DNA of 64,000 nt from Luteibacter aegosomatis (lineage in GTDB: Bacteria; Pseudomonadota; Gammaproteobacteria; Xanthomonadales; Rhodanobacteraceae). This document shows, in pieces, positions 27,012-35,637 of the stretch. Where the stretch lies: contig NZ_CP095740.1 in assembly GCF_023078455.1 (NCBI RefSeq), forward strand, positions 2,654,001 to 2,718,000, given 5' to 3'. The notes below the pieces were generated by a model, which saw nothing but the letters and a program-made list of their open reading frames with translations, was not told the origin of the DNA and did not search any database. The stretch's first letter is position 1. Each line of letters opens with the position of its first letter. The position numbers and the translations under genes were made by a program.

Positions 27012-27854
27012 ATGCCCGCCTCGGCCATCCACTCACTGGGTACGTTTCTTCGCGATCGCCGCACACGGCTCGATCCGGCGACGTTCGGTTTCGCGGCGGG
27101 CCGGCGGCGCACTCCCGGCCTTCGCCGCGAGGAAGTGGCCCAGCGCGCGAACATCAGTCCCACCTGGTACACATGGCTCGAGCAGGGCCGCGGCGGCGCA
27201 CCGTCCATCGAGGTGCTGGACCGGCTTGCCGCCGGCCTCATGCTGACCGAACCCGAACGCGAACACATGTTCATGCTGGCGCTAGGGCATCCGCCGGAGC
27301 CCCGTTACGTACCGCCGCAAGGCATCACGCCCCGTCTCCAGCGCGTACTGGATGCATTTCCCGTCAGCCCCGGCATCATTCGCACGGCGACCTGGGACGT
27401 GGTGGCATGGAACGCCGCCGCCGCGGCCCTGCTGACCGACTACGGCAAGCTTCCACGCGAACAGAGGAACATCCTCCGCCTGATGTTCTCCAGCGAACGC
27501 GTGCGGTCCGCGCAGGAAGACTGGATGAGCGTCGCGCGCTTCGTCGTCGCCACCTTCCGCGCGGACGCCGCGCGTGCGGGTGCGAGTGGCGAGATCTCGC
27601 AACTGGTCGACGAGCTGTGCCGCACCAGCGAGGTCTTCGCCCGACTCTGGCAGAGCAGCGACGTCACCGGCCATGGCGATGGCCTTAAACGGCTAAGACA
27701 TCCCGAACTGGGCCTCATCGAACTGGAGTTTTCCACCTTCGCGGTGGAGGGTCGGCCCGATCTCACGATGATGGTGTACAACCCGACGTCGGAGGCCCTT
27801 GCCACCGACATCGCCGCGCTGATCGACCAGACGCGCCGAGCCACGGCAGCCTGA
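27012..27854 (+). CDS. XRE-type regulator with MmyB-like ligand domain
   Basis: A 280-residue transcription factor. The N-terminal helix-turn-helix (about 8-75; TPGLRREEVAQRANISPTWY, WLEQGRG) is followed by the MmyB-like ligand-binding domain: RLQRVLDAFPVSPGIIRTATWDVVAWNAAAAAL, an FSSERVR block and DLTMMVYNPTS near the end. Proteins of this layout usually regulate an adjacent divergent oxidoreductase, here the extended SDR. About 100 bases separate the two starts. The ligand is unknown. Confidence 0.87.
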   Translation: MPASAIHSLGTFLRDRRTRLDPATFGFAAGRRRTPGLRREEVAQRANISPTWYTWLEQGRGGAPSIEVLDRLAAGLMLTEPEREHMFMLALGHPPEPRYVPPQGITPRLQRVLDAFPVSPGIIRTATWDVVAWNAAAAALLTDYGKLPREQRNILRLMFSSERVRSAQEDWMSVARFVVATFRADAARAGASGEISQLVDELCRTSEVFARLWQSSDVTGHGDGLKRLRHPELGLIELEFSTFAVEGRPDLTMMVYNPTSEALATDIAALIDQTRRATAA

Positions 27855-27912
27855 TTCCCCGACGTCCGCCGAGGGCCGCGGGAAGACCGTCGGCATGCCG
27901 CATGGCCACTAA

Positions 27913-27940
27913 TACAGTTTAACTGTACAGTTGAACTGTA
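27913..27940. promoter_or_regulatory. Tandem palindromic operator of the MarR gene
   Basis: Two 15-bp palindromes, TACAGTTTAACTGTA (27913-27927) and TACAGTTGAACTGTA (27926-27940), overlap by 2 bases with a 13-base repeat spacing. They lie 21 bases before the MarR start codon. Perfect 7-bp arms around one base are typical of MarR dimers, so this is probably the autoregulatory operator. Confidence 0.75.
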
Positions 27941-27960
27941 CTTATGTCAGGATCGGCAGC

Positions 27961-28413
27961 ATGGTCAAGTCGTCACTCCCACCCAAGGCGCCACCGGCCG
28001 CCGCCCTCGCCGGCGAATTACGCATTTCGCTGGGAAAACTGGTGCGACGCTTGCGCGAGCAAGCCCATCCGGGCGACTTCACGTCCGCCCAGAAGTCGGT
28101 GCTGCTTCGATTGGACCGTGACGGGCCCGCCACGGTGTCCGCCCTGGCCCGTGCGGAGAGTGTCCGCCCGCAGTCCATGCGTATCACCGTGGCCGGACTG
28201 GAAGCGATGAAGGCCGTCAGCGGCAAACCCGATCCCGTCGACGGTCGGCAAACCCTCGTCGACCTCACGCCGGGTTTTCGCAAGACCCTCAAGGAAAGCC
28301 GGGCCGCCAAGGAAGACTGGCTGGTCCATGCCCTTCAGGCCCGACTGACGCCCCAGGAACAGGGCGAACTCGCCGCGGCGGTGAAGCTGCTGCAGCGCCT
28401 CGCCGACTTCTGA
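27961..28413 (+). CDS. MarR-family regulator
   Basis: A 150-residue regulator with the MarR winged helix: SAQKSVLLRLDRDGPATVSALARAESVRPQSMRITVAGLE spans helix 2 to the wing, and helices at both ends form the dimer. Start is ATG 27961 (AGGA upstream) rather than the further ATG-like codon at 27931, which would overlap the operator. It heads a likely operon with an isochorismatase-like protein, a small membrane protein and an MFS pump, so it is probably the local repressor. Confidence 0.87.
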   Translation: MVKSSLPPKAPPAAALAGELRISLGKLVRRLREQAHPGDFTSAQKSVLLRLDRDGPATVSALARAESVRPQSMRITVAGLEAMKAVSGKPDPVDGRQTLVDLTPGFRKTLKESRAAKEDWLVHALQARLTPQEQGELAAAVKLLQRLADF

Positions 28414-28435
28414 TGTCCCCGAGTCAGGAAACAAC

Positions 28436-28999
28436 ATGCCCCTCACCGCGCTCGACCCGAACACCGCCCTTATCGTCGTCGACCTGCAAAAAGGCATCGT
28501 CGACCTTCCCTTCATGCATCCCATCGACGGGGTCGTGGCTCGCTCGCGTGCGTTGATCAACGCGTTTCGCGAACGCGGCCTGCCGGTCGTCCTCGTCAAC
28601 GTCGCCGGCGTCGCGCCGGGCCGTACCGAGCGGCCGCGTCACAGCGGATCGTTCCCGGCCGGATGGACGGACTTCATTCCCGAACTCGATCGGCAGCCCG
28701 GGGATATCGTCGTGACGAAGCGAACCTGGGGCGCGTTCGCCAACACCGACCTCGAGAGCCGGCTGAAAGCACTGGGCGTCACCCAGGTGGTCATCGCCGG
28801 CGTCGCTACCGGGACGGGTGTCGAGGCAACCGCGCGTCAGGCGTACGAGCACGGCTTCCATGTCACCCTGGCCCTCGACGCGATGACGGACGCACGTCCC
28901 GAAGCGCATGACTACAGCGTCGGGACCGTCTTTCCGAAACTGGGGGAAACGGGCACGACTCAAGGCGTCATCGATCTGCTGGCGAGAGCGAGTACCTGA
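28436..28999 (+). CDS. Isochorismatase-like cysteine hydrolase lacking the catalytic Cys
   Basis: A 187-residue alpha/beta protein of the isochorismatase-like superfamily. The Asp is in VVDLQKG (Asp16) and the Lys in VVTKRTWGAF, but the loop that normally holds the nucleophile Cys reads GVATGTGVEATAR with Gly there. Some related proteins also lack the Cys, so it may be non-hydrolytic or use another mechanism. AGGA sits 7 bases before the start. It lies 22 bases after the MarR gene and is likely in its operon. Confidence 0.8.
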   Translation: MPLTALDPNTALIVVDLQKGIVDLPFMHPIDGVVARSRALINAFRERGLPVVLVNVAGVAPGRTERPRHSGSFPAGWTDFIPELDRQPGDIVVTKRTWGAFANTDLESRLKALGVTQVVIAGVATGTGVEATARQAYEHGFHVTLALDAMTDARPEAHDYSVGTVFPKLGETGTTQGVIDLLARAST

Positions 29000-29001
29000 C
29001 C

Positions 29002-29331
29002 ATGGCATGGCTTCATCTCGTCTGCTACGTCTTCGGCGGCGCCTTTCTCACGAACGCCGTGCCGCACTTCGTCGCCGGCGTCATGGGCGAACCGTTTCAG
29101 AGTCCGTTCGCGAAACCGCCGGGGCAAGGGCTATCCTCATCGACGGTGAACGTGCTTTGGGGATTTCTCAATCTGGTCATCGGCTACGTGCTCGTCTGTC
29201 GCATCGGTGACTTCGACTTGAAGCACACGAGCGATGCGATCTCGCTCGGGGTGGGGATGCTGGCCATAGGGTTGCTTTCTGCACGCCTGTTCGGCCGCTT
29301 CCACGGCGGCGACAGACCGGAGGATCCGTGA
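29002..29331 (+). CDS. Small integral membrane protein
   Basis: A 109-residue protein with three likely membrane helices: about 4-22 (HLVCYVFGGAFLTNAVPHF), 48-66 (VNVLWGFLNLVIGYVLVCR) and 78-96. I do not recognise a family. It begins 2 bases after the isochorismatase-like gene, and its stop overlaps the MFS start (GTGA), so it is probably an accessory component of the pump operon. Confidence 0.7.
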   Translation: MAWLHLVCYVFGGAFLTNAVPHFVAGVMGEPFQSPFAKPPGQGLSSSTVNVLWGFLNLVIGYVLVCRIGDFDLKHTSDAISLGVGMLAIGLLSARLFGRFHGGDRPEDP

Positions 29332-30587
29332 GCGTAGCGACGACGGGGATCTTCCGCTCGCTCAGGAACGTCAACTATCGGATCTGGGCGGCCGGGGCGC
29401 TGGTCTCCAATGTCGGCACATGGATGCAACGCACGGCCCAGGATTGGCTGGTGCTTACCCAGCTCACCCATCGCGATGCGTCGGCCGTGGGCGTGGTCAT
29501 GGCACTCCAGTTCGGGCCACAGCTCCTGCTGCTGCCCTGGACCGGCTTCGCCGCCGACCATTACAACCAGCGCAAGCTCCTGATGGCGACCCAGGCGACG
29601 ATGGGGATTCTTGCCCTGGCGCTGGGCGTGCTGACCGTCACGGGCGCGGTCCAGCTCTGGCAGGTCGACGTATTCGCTTTTCTATCCGGCTGCGCCTCGG
29701 CCTTCGATGCGCCCGTACGCCAGACCTTCGTGACGGAACTGGTCGGCGACGCGGATCTGCCGAACGCGGTCGCGCTCAACTCGACCTCGTTCAACGCGGC
29801 ACGAATGATCGGGCCGGCGGTGGCCGGTCTGCTCATCGCTTCGGTGGGAACCGGCTGGGCCTTCGTCCTCGACGGAATCAGCTTCGTCGCGGTACTGGCC
29901 TCCCTATTCCTGCTGCGCACGTCGAGCCTGCACGCGAACGCGCGGGCACACCGCACCAGAGGCAGTTTGACCGAGGGATTTCGTTACGTGTGGTCCCGAC
30001 CGGACCTGAGAGCGATCCTGGTCATGCTGTTCCTGATAGGCACGTTCGGGCTGAATTTTTCGATCTTCATCTCGACCATGGCCGTGAGCGTCTTCCACAC
30101 GGATGCACGCGGTTACGGCCTCCTGTCGTCGATCATGGCCGTCGGTACCGTCGCGGGAGCACTGCTCGCCGCCGGTGGCGATCGCCCGCGATTCAGGTCA
30201 TTGCGGGTCGGAGCGGCGATGTTCGGACTCGGCTGCGCCCTGGCCGCGATGGCCCCGAACTATGCGCTGTTCGGCGGTGCGCTGGTCATCATCGGCGTCG
30301 CCGCCATCACCTTTACCAACGCCACCAACAGCCTGATGCAGCTCACCACCGAGGCCGCCATGCGTGGACGGGTCATGGCGCTGCGCGTGGCCGTCGCCCT
30401 CGGCGGCACGCCGATCGGCGCACCGATCGTGGGTTGGGTAGCGAACCATCCGGGTCCACGCTGGGCACTCGGCGTCGGCGCGGCATCGGGCATCGCCGCG
30501 GCCATCGTAGCCGTCCGCGTGCCTCGGACACGAGAATTCGGTGTGGTGGCGGGCCTGCCGTCAGCTGACGATCTACCCGAGCCGTAG
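29328..30587 (+). CDS. MFS transporter, MFS_3 (EntS-like) type
   Basis: A 419-residue efflux-type permease with about 12 hydrophobic segments and the A-like motif GFAADHYNQRKLLMATQ between TM2 and TM3. The MFS_3 family signs are FDAPVRQTFVTELV, NAVALNSTSFNAARMIGPAVAG, and FRYVWSRPDLRAILV in the middle. GTG is the start, overlapping the preceding stop. It is the last gene of the MarR-led operon, so substrate-induced export is inferred. Confidence 0.87.
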   Translation: MSVATTGIFRSLRNVNYRIWAAGALVSNVGTWMQRTAQDWLVLTQLTHRDASAVGVVMALQFGPQLLLLPWTGFAADHYNQRKLLMATQATMGILALALGVLTVTGAVQLWQVDVFAFLSGCASAFDAPVRQTFVTELVGDADLPNAVALNSTSFNAARMIGPAVAGLLIASVGTGWAFVLDGISFVAVLASLFLLRTSSLHANARAHRTRGSLTEGFRYVWSRPDLRAILVMLFLIGTFGLNFSIFISTMAVSVFHTDARGYGLLSSIMAVGTVAGALLAAGGDRPRFRSLRVGAAMFGLGCALAAMAPNYALFGGALVIIGVAAITFTNATNSLMQLTTEAAMRGRVMALRVAVALGGTPIGAPIVGWVANHPGPRWALGVGAASGIAAAIVAVRVPRTREFGVVAGLPSADDLPEP

Positions 30588-30609
30588 CGCGTTTTCGATC
30601 GCGGCGGGG

Positions 30610-31359
30610 TCAGCCCTCAGCATTCCGCACCAGTGCCACGGCATCGGCACCCGCCGGATAATGAAGCCTGTCGGAGGTGTCGTTGGCGGCATCCCAGACG
30701 CCTTGGGCGACGTCGACCGCGGTCGTCACCGCGGAGATCTGCCCGAATCCCGTGAACACCTCATGGGCGAACGACTCGTAGGGCTTCGTGATCAGGCCCT
30801 CCATGCGCCGCTGACCGTTGGCGGTGAAACGCGTGGAAGGTCCGTAGCCGGGCTCGACCAGTTTGACCCGCACGCCCACCGCCTTGAGTTCGTGCGACAG
30901 CGATGCCGTGAAGCCTTCGATGGCGGTCTTGCTGGCGGTGTAGGCAGCTACCAGGGGAAACGGGGCCAGCGTCGCGCTGGAGGTAACGTTGATGATGATG
31001 CCGTCCGCACGTTCGCGAAATCGCGGGATCACCGCTTGGCACATCGCCATGACACCGAACGTGTTGGTCTCGAAGATCTCCCGCACCGTGGACATCGGGG
31101 TGGCTTCGAATGCACCGAAGAGGCCGATGCCGGCATTGTTCACCAGTACGTCGATGGAGCCGGCGGTCGCCAGGGCCCGGTCGATGCTCTCGGGCCGGGT
31201 GACATCCAGCGGCAGGATGCGCAGGTGATCCGAAGCCGGAAGCAGGTCGAATCGGGGGCGCCGCATCGTTGCGACGACCTTCCAGCCGTTCGCGAGGAAG
31301 TAGCGCGCGGTTTCCAGGCCATAGCCGGACGAGCAGCCCGTGATCAGCACAGTCTTCAT
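30610..31359 (-). CDS. Short-chain dehydrogenase/reductase
   Basis: A 249-residue classical SDR: TGCSSGYG cofactor loop near 7-14, NNAGIG near 75, catalytic Ser in VTSSATLA and the Y-x-x-x-K pair in YTASKTAIEG. It is divergent from an AraC regulator with a 95-base shared gap. GGAG stands 7 bases upstream. Its substrate is unknown; SDRs of this kind (Ser-Ser-Gly-Tyr-Gly) are often annotated only at family level. Confidence 0.85.
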   Translation of the reverse strand: MKTVLITGCSSGYGLETARYFLANGWKVVATMRRPRFDLLPASDHLRILPLDVTRPESIDRALATAGSIDVLVNNAGIGLFGAFEATPMSTVREIFETNTFGVMAMCQAVIPRFRERADGIIINVTSSATLAPFPLVAAYTASKTAIEGFTASLSHELKAVGVRVKLVEPGYGPSTRFTANGQRRMEGLITKPYESFAHEVFTGFGQISAVTTAVDVAQGVWDAANDTSDRLHYPAGADAVALVRNAEG

Positions 31360-31400
31360 TCGTACTCCGAGGTGATTGACTCGAAACGAACGATAGAAAA

Positions 31401-31430
31401 GACCATTCGGATCTTCGATACTGAATAGTC
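31401..31430. promoter_or_regulatory. Inverted repeat in SDR/AraC gap
   Basis: GACCATTC (31401-31408) and GAATAGTC (31423-31430) are inverted copies with one mismatch and a 14-base spacer, placed between the divergent SDR and AraC starts. A candidate operator for the AraC protein. Confidence 0.4.
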
Positions 31431-31455
31431 CGTTTTACTTTAGTGATCATCCGAA

Positions 31456-32349
31456 ATGAGTGATCCCCTTTCCGACATCGTCCGGCTACTGCGCCCGCAG
31501 GCGGTGTTCGCCAATCCGATTAGCGGCAAGGGCAACTGGGCGGTCCGCTACGCCGAATTCGGCAAGCCCAGCTTCTGCATCATGCTTGAGGGCCGCTGTC
31601 GGCTGGCGGTGGATGGTCACGAACCGACGATGCTCCATGCCGGCGATTTCGTGCTGCTTCCCACGACACCTGGCTTCACGATATCCAGCGTCGTCCCCGC
31701 GCCGCCGGTCTACATGGACCCCAACGACGTGCCGGAGGGGCCGGAATTGCGCTATGGCGAGCAAGCAGGCCAGCCCGACATGCGTTCATTGGGCGGTTCG
31801 TTTCTGTTCGACTGCGCCGATCCGGGCTTGCTGGTGTCGCTGCTGCCTGAAGTGGTGCACGTGCAAGGCTCGATGCGGTTGTCGCAGCTGGTGCAGATGG
31901 TGGGCGAGGAGACCGTGGATGCGCAGCCAGGCAACGAGTTCATGCGCTCCCGACTGGCCGACATGCTGCTCGTCGTGGCCATGCGTTCAACCACCTCGGG
32001 AAGCGCTCCGCCAGGTCTCCTCCGTGGGTTGGGCGATGAGCGACTAGCCGGCGCGTTGAAGCAGATGCACGCGCATATCGACCGGCATTGGTCGATCGCC
32101 CAACTTGCCAGGATCGCTGCGCTATCGCGGTCCAGCTTCTTCGAACGATTCACGCGAACGGTCGGGGTCGCGCCGATGGAGTACCTGCTCGCGTGGCGGA
32201 TGGAAGTCGCGAAGGAGCTCCTGCGTCGTGGTGAATCGTCCGTCTCGGAGATTGCCGAACGCGTCGGCTACGGCTCGACCAGTGCGTTCAGCGCGGCATT
32301 CTCCAGGCATGTAGGACAGCCACCCAGCCGTCACGCGCGAGCAGTGTAA
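31456..32349 (+). CDS. AraC-family regulator with cupin_6 domain
   Basis: A 297-residue regulator: N-terminal cupin-type sensor (SFCIMLEGRCRLAVDGHEPTML; GDFVLLPT), then two helix-turn-helix units at about 210-290 (SIAQLARIAALSRSSFFERF, VSEIAERVGYGSTSAFSAAF). The sensor layout is that of cupin_6 AraC proteins, which commonly regulate an adjacent SDR. Here the divergent SDR is the probable target. Confidence 0.87.
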   Translation: MSDPLSDIVRLLRPQAVFANPISGKGNWAVRYAEFGKPSFCIMLEGRCRLAVDGHEPTMLHAGDFVLLPTTPGFTISSVVPAPPVYMDPNDVPEGPELRYGEQAGQPDMRSLGGSFLFDCADPGLLVSLLPEVVHVQGSMRLSQLVQMVGEETVDAQPGNEFMRSRLADMLLVVAMRSTTSGSAPPGLLRGLGDERLAGALKQMHAHIDRHWSIAQLARIAALSRSSFFERFTRTVGVAPMEYLLAWRMEVAKELLRRGESSVSEIAERVGYGSTSAFSAAFSRHVGQPPSRHARAV

Positions 32350-32377
32350 GTGCGCCGTCGGCTGTCGCGGCGATGGG

Positions 32378-33160
32378 TTACAGCGTGGGCACGGTGCCGC
32401 CGTCGATCCGATACTCGGACCCGGCGAGCGACGCGGATCGCGGGGACGCCAGGAAAGCGATCAGATCGGCCACCTCGCGCAGTGCGGCGGGCCGGCCCAC
32501 GGGGATGCCTCCCAGCCAGTCCATGATGATGTTCTTGCCGCCTTCGTAATCCGTGCCGGCCTGGGCAGCCATCCGCTCCGCAAAGGCCACCGACGCCTCC
32601 GTCTCTATCCAGCCCGGCGCCACGCTCAGCACGCGGACGCCCTTCGGCGTCACCTCTTTCGAAAGCGACTTGCTGTACGTCGTGAGGGCACCCTTGGCGG
32701 CGGCGTAGGCGGTCGTGGACTCGGGCAGAGGCAACACGCGCTGGATGGAACTGACGTGGATGATCACCCCCGAGCCTTGAGTCAGCATCGACGGCAGCAG
32801 CGCACGATCCAGGCGTACGGCAGGCATCAGGTTCAGGTTCAACTCCGCGAACCAGTGTTCGTCGCTGATCGCGGCGAAACCGCCGACGGGCGTCTTCGAG
32901 CCGCCAAGCACGTTGATCAGGATGTCGACCCCGCCCCACTCCTGCAGCACCGTCTGGGCGAGATGACTCGTCCCTTCTGCCGTCGACAGGTCGGCAGCGA
33001 CGTAGGTAACGCCTTCGACCGTCTGCGTCGGCACGCTACGCGCGGATGTCATGACCCGGGCGCCCGCCTCCACGAGGGTTTCCACGACGGCGGCGCCTAG
33101 GCCCAGCGTGCCGCCGGTCACCACCGTACGCAGCCCTTTCAGGTGAAGATCGAAGCTCAT
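32378..33160 (-). CDS. Short-chain dehydrogenase/reductase
   Basis: A 260-residue SDR. TGGTLGLG replaces the usual TGASxGIG at residues 16-23, the NAG motif reads INVLGG, the catalytic Ser is in VSSIQRVL and Y-x-x-x-K in YAAAKGALTTY. It overlaps by 4 bases (ATGA) with the upstream NTF2-like gene, so both are one translation unit, divergent from a LysR regulator. Possibly acts on a small aldehyde or ketone; not determinable. Confidence 0.85.
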   Translation of the reverse strand: MSFDLHLKGLRTVVTGGTLGLGAAVVETLVEAGARVMTSARSVPTQTVEGVTYVAADLSTAEGTSHLAQTVLQEWGGVDILINVLGGSKTPVGGFAAISDEHWFAELNLNLMPAVRLDRALLPSMLTQGSGVIIHVSSIQRVLPLPESTTAYAAAKGALTTYSKSLSKEVTPKGVRVLSVAPGWIETEASVAFAERMAAQAGTDYEGGKNIIMDWLGGIPVGRPAALREVADLIAFLASPRSASLAGSEYRIDGGTVPTL

Positions 33161-33483
33161 GCGGTGACCTCCAGGTGGGCGATCAGGTCGCGCTCCAGGC
33201 GAAAGCGGTAGGTCAAAACGACTGGACTGTTGGGGAAATGACCCGCGACGTCGGCACGGACGACCTGGACGTCGCCCTCCTGCTCGATGGAGAACGGAAC
33301 ACTCGTCGCGTTGTATTTGGCCGATGCCTCGGCCATGAAGGCCTTGATGGCATCGATGCCCGCCAACCTGTGACCGACGTCATTCATGACGGCATCCGCG
33401 GTGAAGCAATGCGCCAGCGCATCGGGGGCGTGCTCGGCCGCGAAGTAAGCGGCGATGGGCTCAGGCAGGGTCAAGGCGTTCAA
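33157..33483 (-). CDS. NTF2-like (SnoaL-type) small protein
   Basis: A 108-residue alpha+beta barrel of the NTF2-like superfamily: the N-terminal helices (PIAAYFAAEHAPDALAHCFTADAVMND) and LAGIDAIKAFMAEASAKY are typical, with a curved sheet following. Start is TTG at 33483, supported by GGAG 8 bases upstream. Fused in translation with the SDR downstream. It could be a SnoaL-type isomerase or a partner of the SDR; the sequence does not tell. Confidence 0.75.
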   Translation of the reverse strand: MNALTLPEPIAAYFAAEHAPDALAHCFTADAVMNDVGHRLAGIDAIKAFMAEASAKYNATSVPFSIEQEGDVQVVRADVAGHFPNSPVVLTYRFRLERDLIAHLEVTA

Positions 33484-33583
33484 GTCGGCGGCTCCGTGGG
33501 GCGTGAAGGCCTCAGGATGCGCGCCAGGGCGAATTTATAGAATCACTTATAATCTGGATAAGCTATGTAGAGGGGAATACATA

Positions 33584-34486
33584 ATGCGCGGGTCCGACTT
33601 CGCCGAGCTGAAGGCCTTCGTGGCTGTCGTGGAGCGTGAGAGCTTCGCGCGGGCTGCGGAGCACCTGGGCCTGTCCCCTTCGGCACTCAGCCAGACCATC
33701 CGTCAGCTCGAAGCCCGCATCGGCGCACGCCTTCTGAATCGCACGACGCGAAGCGTCGCGCCATCGGCAAGCGGCGAACGGCTCTACCGGCGCATCGCCC
33801 CTTTGTTCCGGGAGATGGATGTCGCCGTCGCCGAGGCCAGCGAGGCGACCGGACAAATGCGTGGCACGCTTCGCATCAACACGCTGGGCATCGCCGCGAG
33901 AACCATCATCGCGCCCCGGCTTTCCCGCTTCCATCAAGCACACCCTGACGTGGTTCTCGACATCGTGGTCGACGACACGCTTGCCGACATCGTCACCGGC
34001 CGCTTCGATGCGGGCATCCGCGTGGGTGGACGGCTCGAGAAAGACATGGTCGCCGTCCGCCTCACGCCGGACCTCGACATGGTGGCCGTGGCATCCCCGG
34101 ACTACCTCGCGCGTCGAGGCACACCCATGTCACCTGCCGACCTGCATGACCATACATGCATCAACTGGCGGCTTCAGTCGGACGGCAGGCACTATCGATG
34201 GGAGTTCGAAAAGCGAGGGAAACGGATCGACGTGGCGGTGGAGGGCCCGGTCGTTACCAATCATGCCGACATCGGCATCGCCGCCGCGGTGAACGGGCTG
34301 GGCATCGCCTATCACTTCGAACGGGATGGCGTGGGAGAGCTTCTGGCCGAGGGACGGCTGGTCCAGGTCCTCGCGGACTGGTCGATTTCGCGCCCGGGAC
34401 TGTTTCTCTACTATCCGAACAGGCAGCACCGTCCCGCCCTGCTCGGTGCGTTCATCGACTGCCTATTGGATCGAAAGCCTTCTTGA
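33584..34486 (+). CDS. LysR-family transcriptional regulator
   Basis: A 300-residue LysR: helix-turn-helix 3-62 (SFARAAEHLGLSPSALSQTIRQLEARIGARLLNRTTRSVAPSASG in parts) and a periplasmic-binding-like co-inducer domain from about 90. Strong AGAGGGGA site upstream. An AT-rich run with TATAAT at 33548-33553 lies before it. It is divergent from the NTF2/SDR pair, the likely target, and is followed by a good terminator. Confidence 0.88.
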   Translation: MRGSDFAELKAFVAVVERESFARAAEHLGLSPSALSQTIRQLEARIGARLLNRTTRSVAPSASGERLYRRIAPLFREMDVAVAEASEATGQMRGTLRINTLGIAARTIIAPRLSRFHQAHPDVVLDIVVDDTLADIVTGRFDAGIRVGGRLEKDMVAVRLTPDLDMVAVASPDYLARRGTPMSPADLHDHTCINWRLQSDGRHYRWEFEKRGKRIDVAVEGPVVTNHADIGIAAAVNGLGIAYHFERDGVGELLAEGRLVQVLADWSISRPGLFLYYPNRQHRPALLGAFIDCLLDRKPS

Positions 34487-34533
34487 TCGGTCCTGGCCGT
34501 TCGGCGACCAGCCCCACTCCCCTTCAGCCTTCC

Positions 34534-34558
34534 AAGCCCGGCCTAGCGCCGGGCTTTT
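34534..34558. terminator. Rho-independent terminator
   Basis: A 9-bp perfect stem AAGCCCGGC/GCCGGGCTT with a CTAGC loop, followed by TTTT on the plus strand. It ends the LysR gene; the mirrored A-pair also suits the convergent MBL gene. Confidence 0.8.
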
Positions 34559-34575
34559 CGCTTCCGGAGCCAGGA

Positions 34576-35559
34576 TCAGCGCGTCGATGCCGGATAGATC
34601 GCGATCGAGCTGAACGCACGAGCGTCATGCGCGGGGACCGCCGTGATCTGAGGGTAACGCGCGGTGGCGGCGCGGATCCGCGCGATGGCCATGCGTATGT
34701 CGGAGCGGTCTTCGCCGATCAGGAACCTCATCATCCAAGGCTTCTCCGCCGGCCGCGCCAGCCCTTCCATTTGCCAGACCAGATCACCGACAAAAGCGTA
34801 GCGCTTCCCCGAGGGCAAGTTGACGAAAACGATGACCGAGTCGGGCGTATGGCCCGGTGCCGGCACGATCACGACGGAGCCGTCGCCATACACGTCATGG
34901 CTGCCTGGGAAACCGAGATAGGACCCGCCATCGAAACGATAGGGCCGGTAGACGACATGACGGAAGCTGTTGAGCACCTCGGTGCCCTCGCCATGCGATC
35001 CGATGAAGCGCTGGCCGGCAGCGTTTACCAGCACGGGTACGCCGTGGAGATCGTCCACGCCACTGATGTGGTCCCAGTGAGCATGGGTCGGCAAGATGGC
35101 CGTCAGCGTGCCGGCGCGCGCCTCCCCCAACTGATCGATGATGGGCGTGCCAAGGCGATGAGGTGACTGCTGAAGCGAGGGGAGCAGTCGCAATTGCTGT
35201 TCGACATGCCGACCGAACCCGGTGTCGATCAGCAGGTCGCCCTTGGGATGCCGGACGAGGACGCCCGTCGCGGCGAAGGCGCGCTTCTCGGTCCACGAAC
35301 CACCTCTGAAGGCTAGCGCCGCAGGGGTTTCATAGGTGCCTGTCGGCATCGCGCTGATCGACATGTCGGCCGGCGGCGCAGCCGGCGGCAGTCCCCCGAC
35401 ATCGATTGGCGGCACATCGAGCCGGATCGGAGCGAAGGTCCAGGCGAACCAGAGCAGTGCCACCAGGAGCCCTATCGCGAGCCCGATCAGCGCGTTCTTG
35501 ATGGGGCGGCGACGCATCCGCAGCAAGAACGGGTTTTCGTTTCCGATAGCACGAGCCAT
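34576..35559 (-). CDS. Membrane-anchored MBL-fold hydrolase
   Basis: A 327-residue protein with an N-terminal transmembrane anchor (about 23-43, GLAIGLLVALLWFAWTF). The zinc motif HAHWDH is preceded by a Thr, further ligands are His in PAPGHTPDS and the Asp in FVGDLVWQM, and a C-terminal His lies in VPAHDARAF. The H-x-H-x-D-H arrangement is shared with lactonases and many other hydrolases, so the substrate is open. It is divergent from a TetR gene whose gap carries clear TAACGATA repeats. Confidence 0.8.
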   Translation of the reverse strand: MARAIGNENPFLLRMRRRPIKNALIGLAIGLLVALLWFAWTFAPIRLDVPPIDVGGLPPAAPPADMSISAMPTGTYETPAALAFRGGSWTEKRAFAATGVLVRHPKGDLLIDTGFGRHVEQQLRLLPSLQQSPHRLGTPIIDQLGEARAGTLTAILPTHAHWDHISGVDDLHGVPVLVNAAGQRFIGSHGEGTEVLNSFRHVVYRPYRFDGGSYLGFPGSHDVYGDGSVVIVPAPGHTPDSVIVFVNLPSGKRYAFVGDLVWQMEGLARPAEKPWMMRFLIGEDRSDIRMAIARIRAATARYPQITAVPAHDARAFSSIAIYPASTR

Positions 35560-35575
35560 TGATCTGCCTTATGCG

Positions 35576-35623
35576 TAACGATAGTATCGATTATCGCGAT
35601 AACGATAATGACAAATATCGTTA
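35576..35623. promoter_or_regulatory. TetR operator cluster with TAACGATA half-sites
   Basis: TAACGATA occurs at 35576-35583 and 35600-35607, its complement TATCGTTA at 35616-35623, and a perfect 12-bp palindrome TTATCGCGATAA at 35591-35602. The cluster covers the gap between the divergent MBL and TetR genes and is much richer in AT than its surroundings; likely the TetR operator. Confidence 0.6.
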
Positions 35624-35637
35624 GGAGTCAACAAGGC

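Noticed and set aside
34576..35559. MBL protein as an AHL lactonase (quorum quenching)
   Set aside because: The HxHxDH motif is shared by many MBL enzymes; the membrane anchor and lack of a closer signature do not support this substrate.
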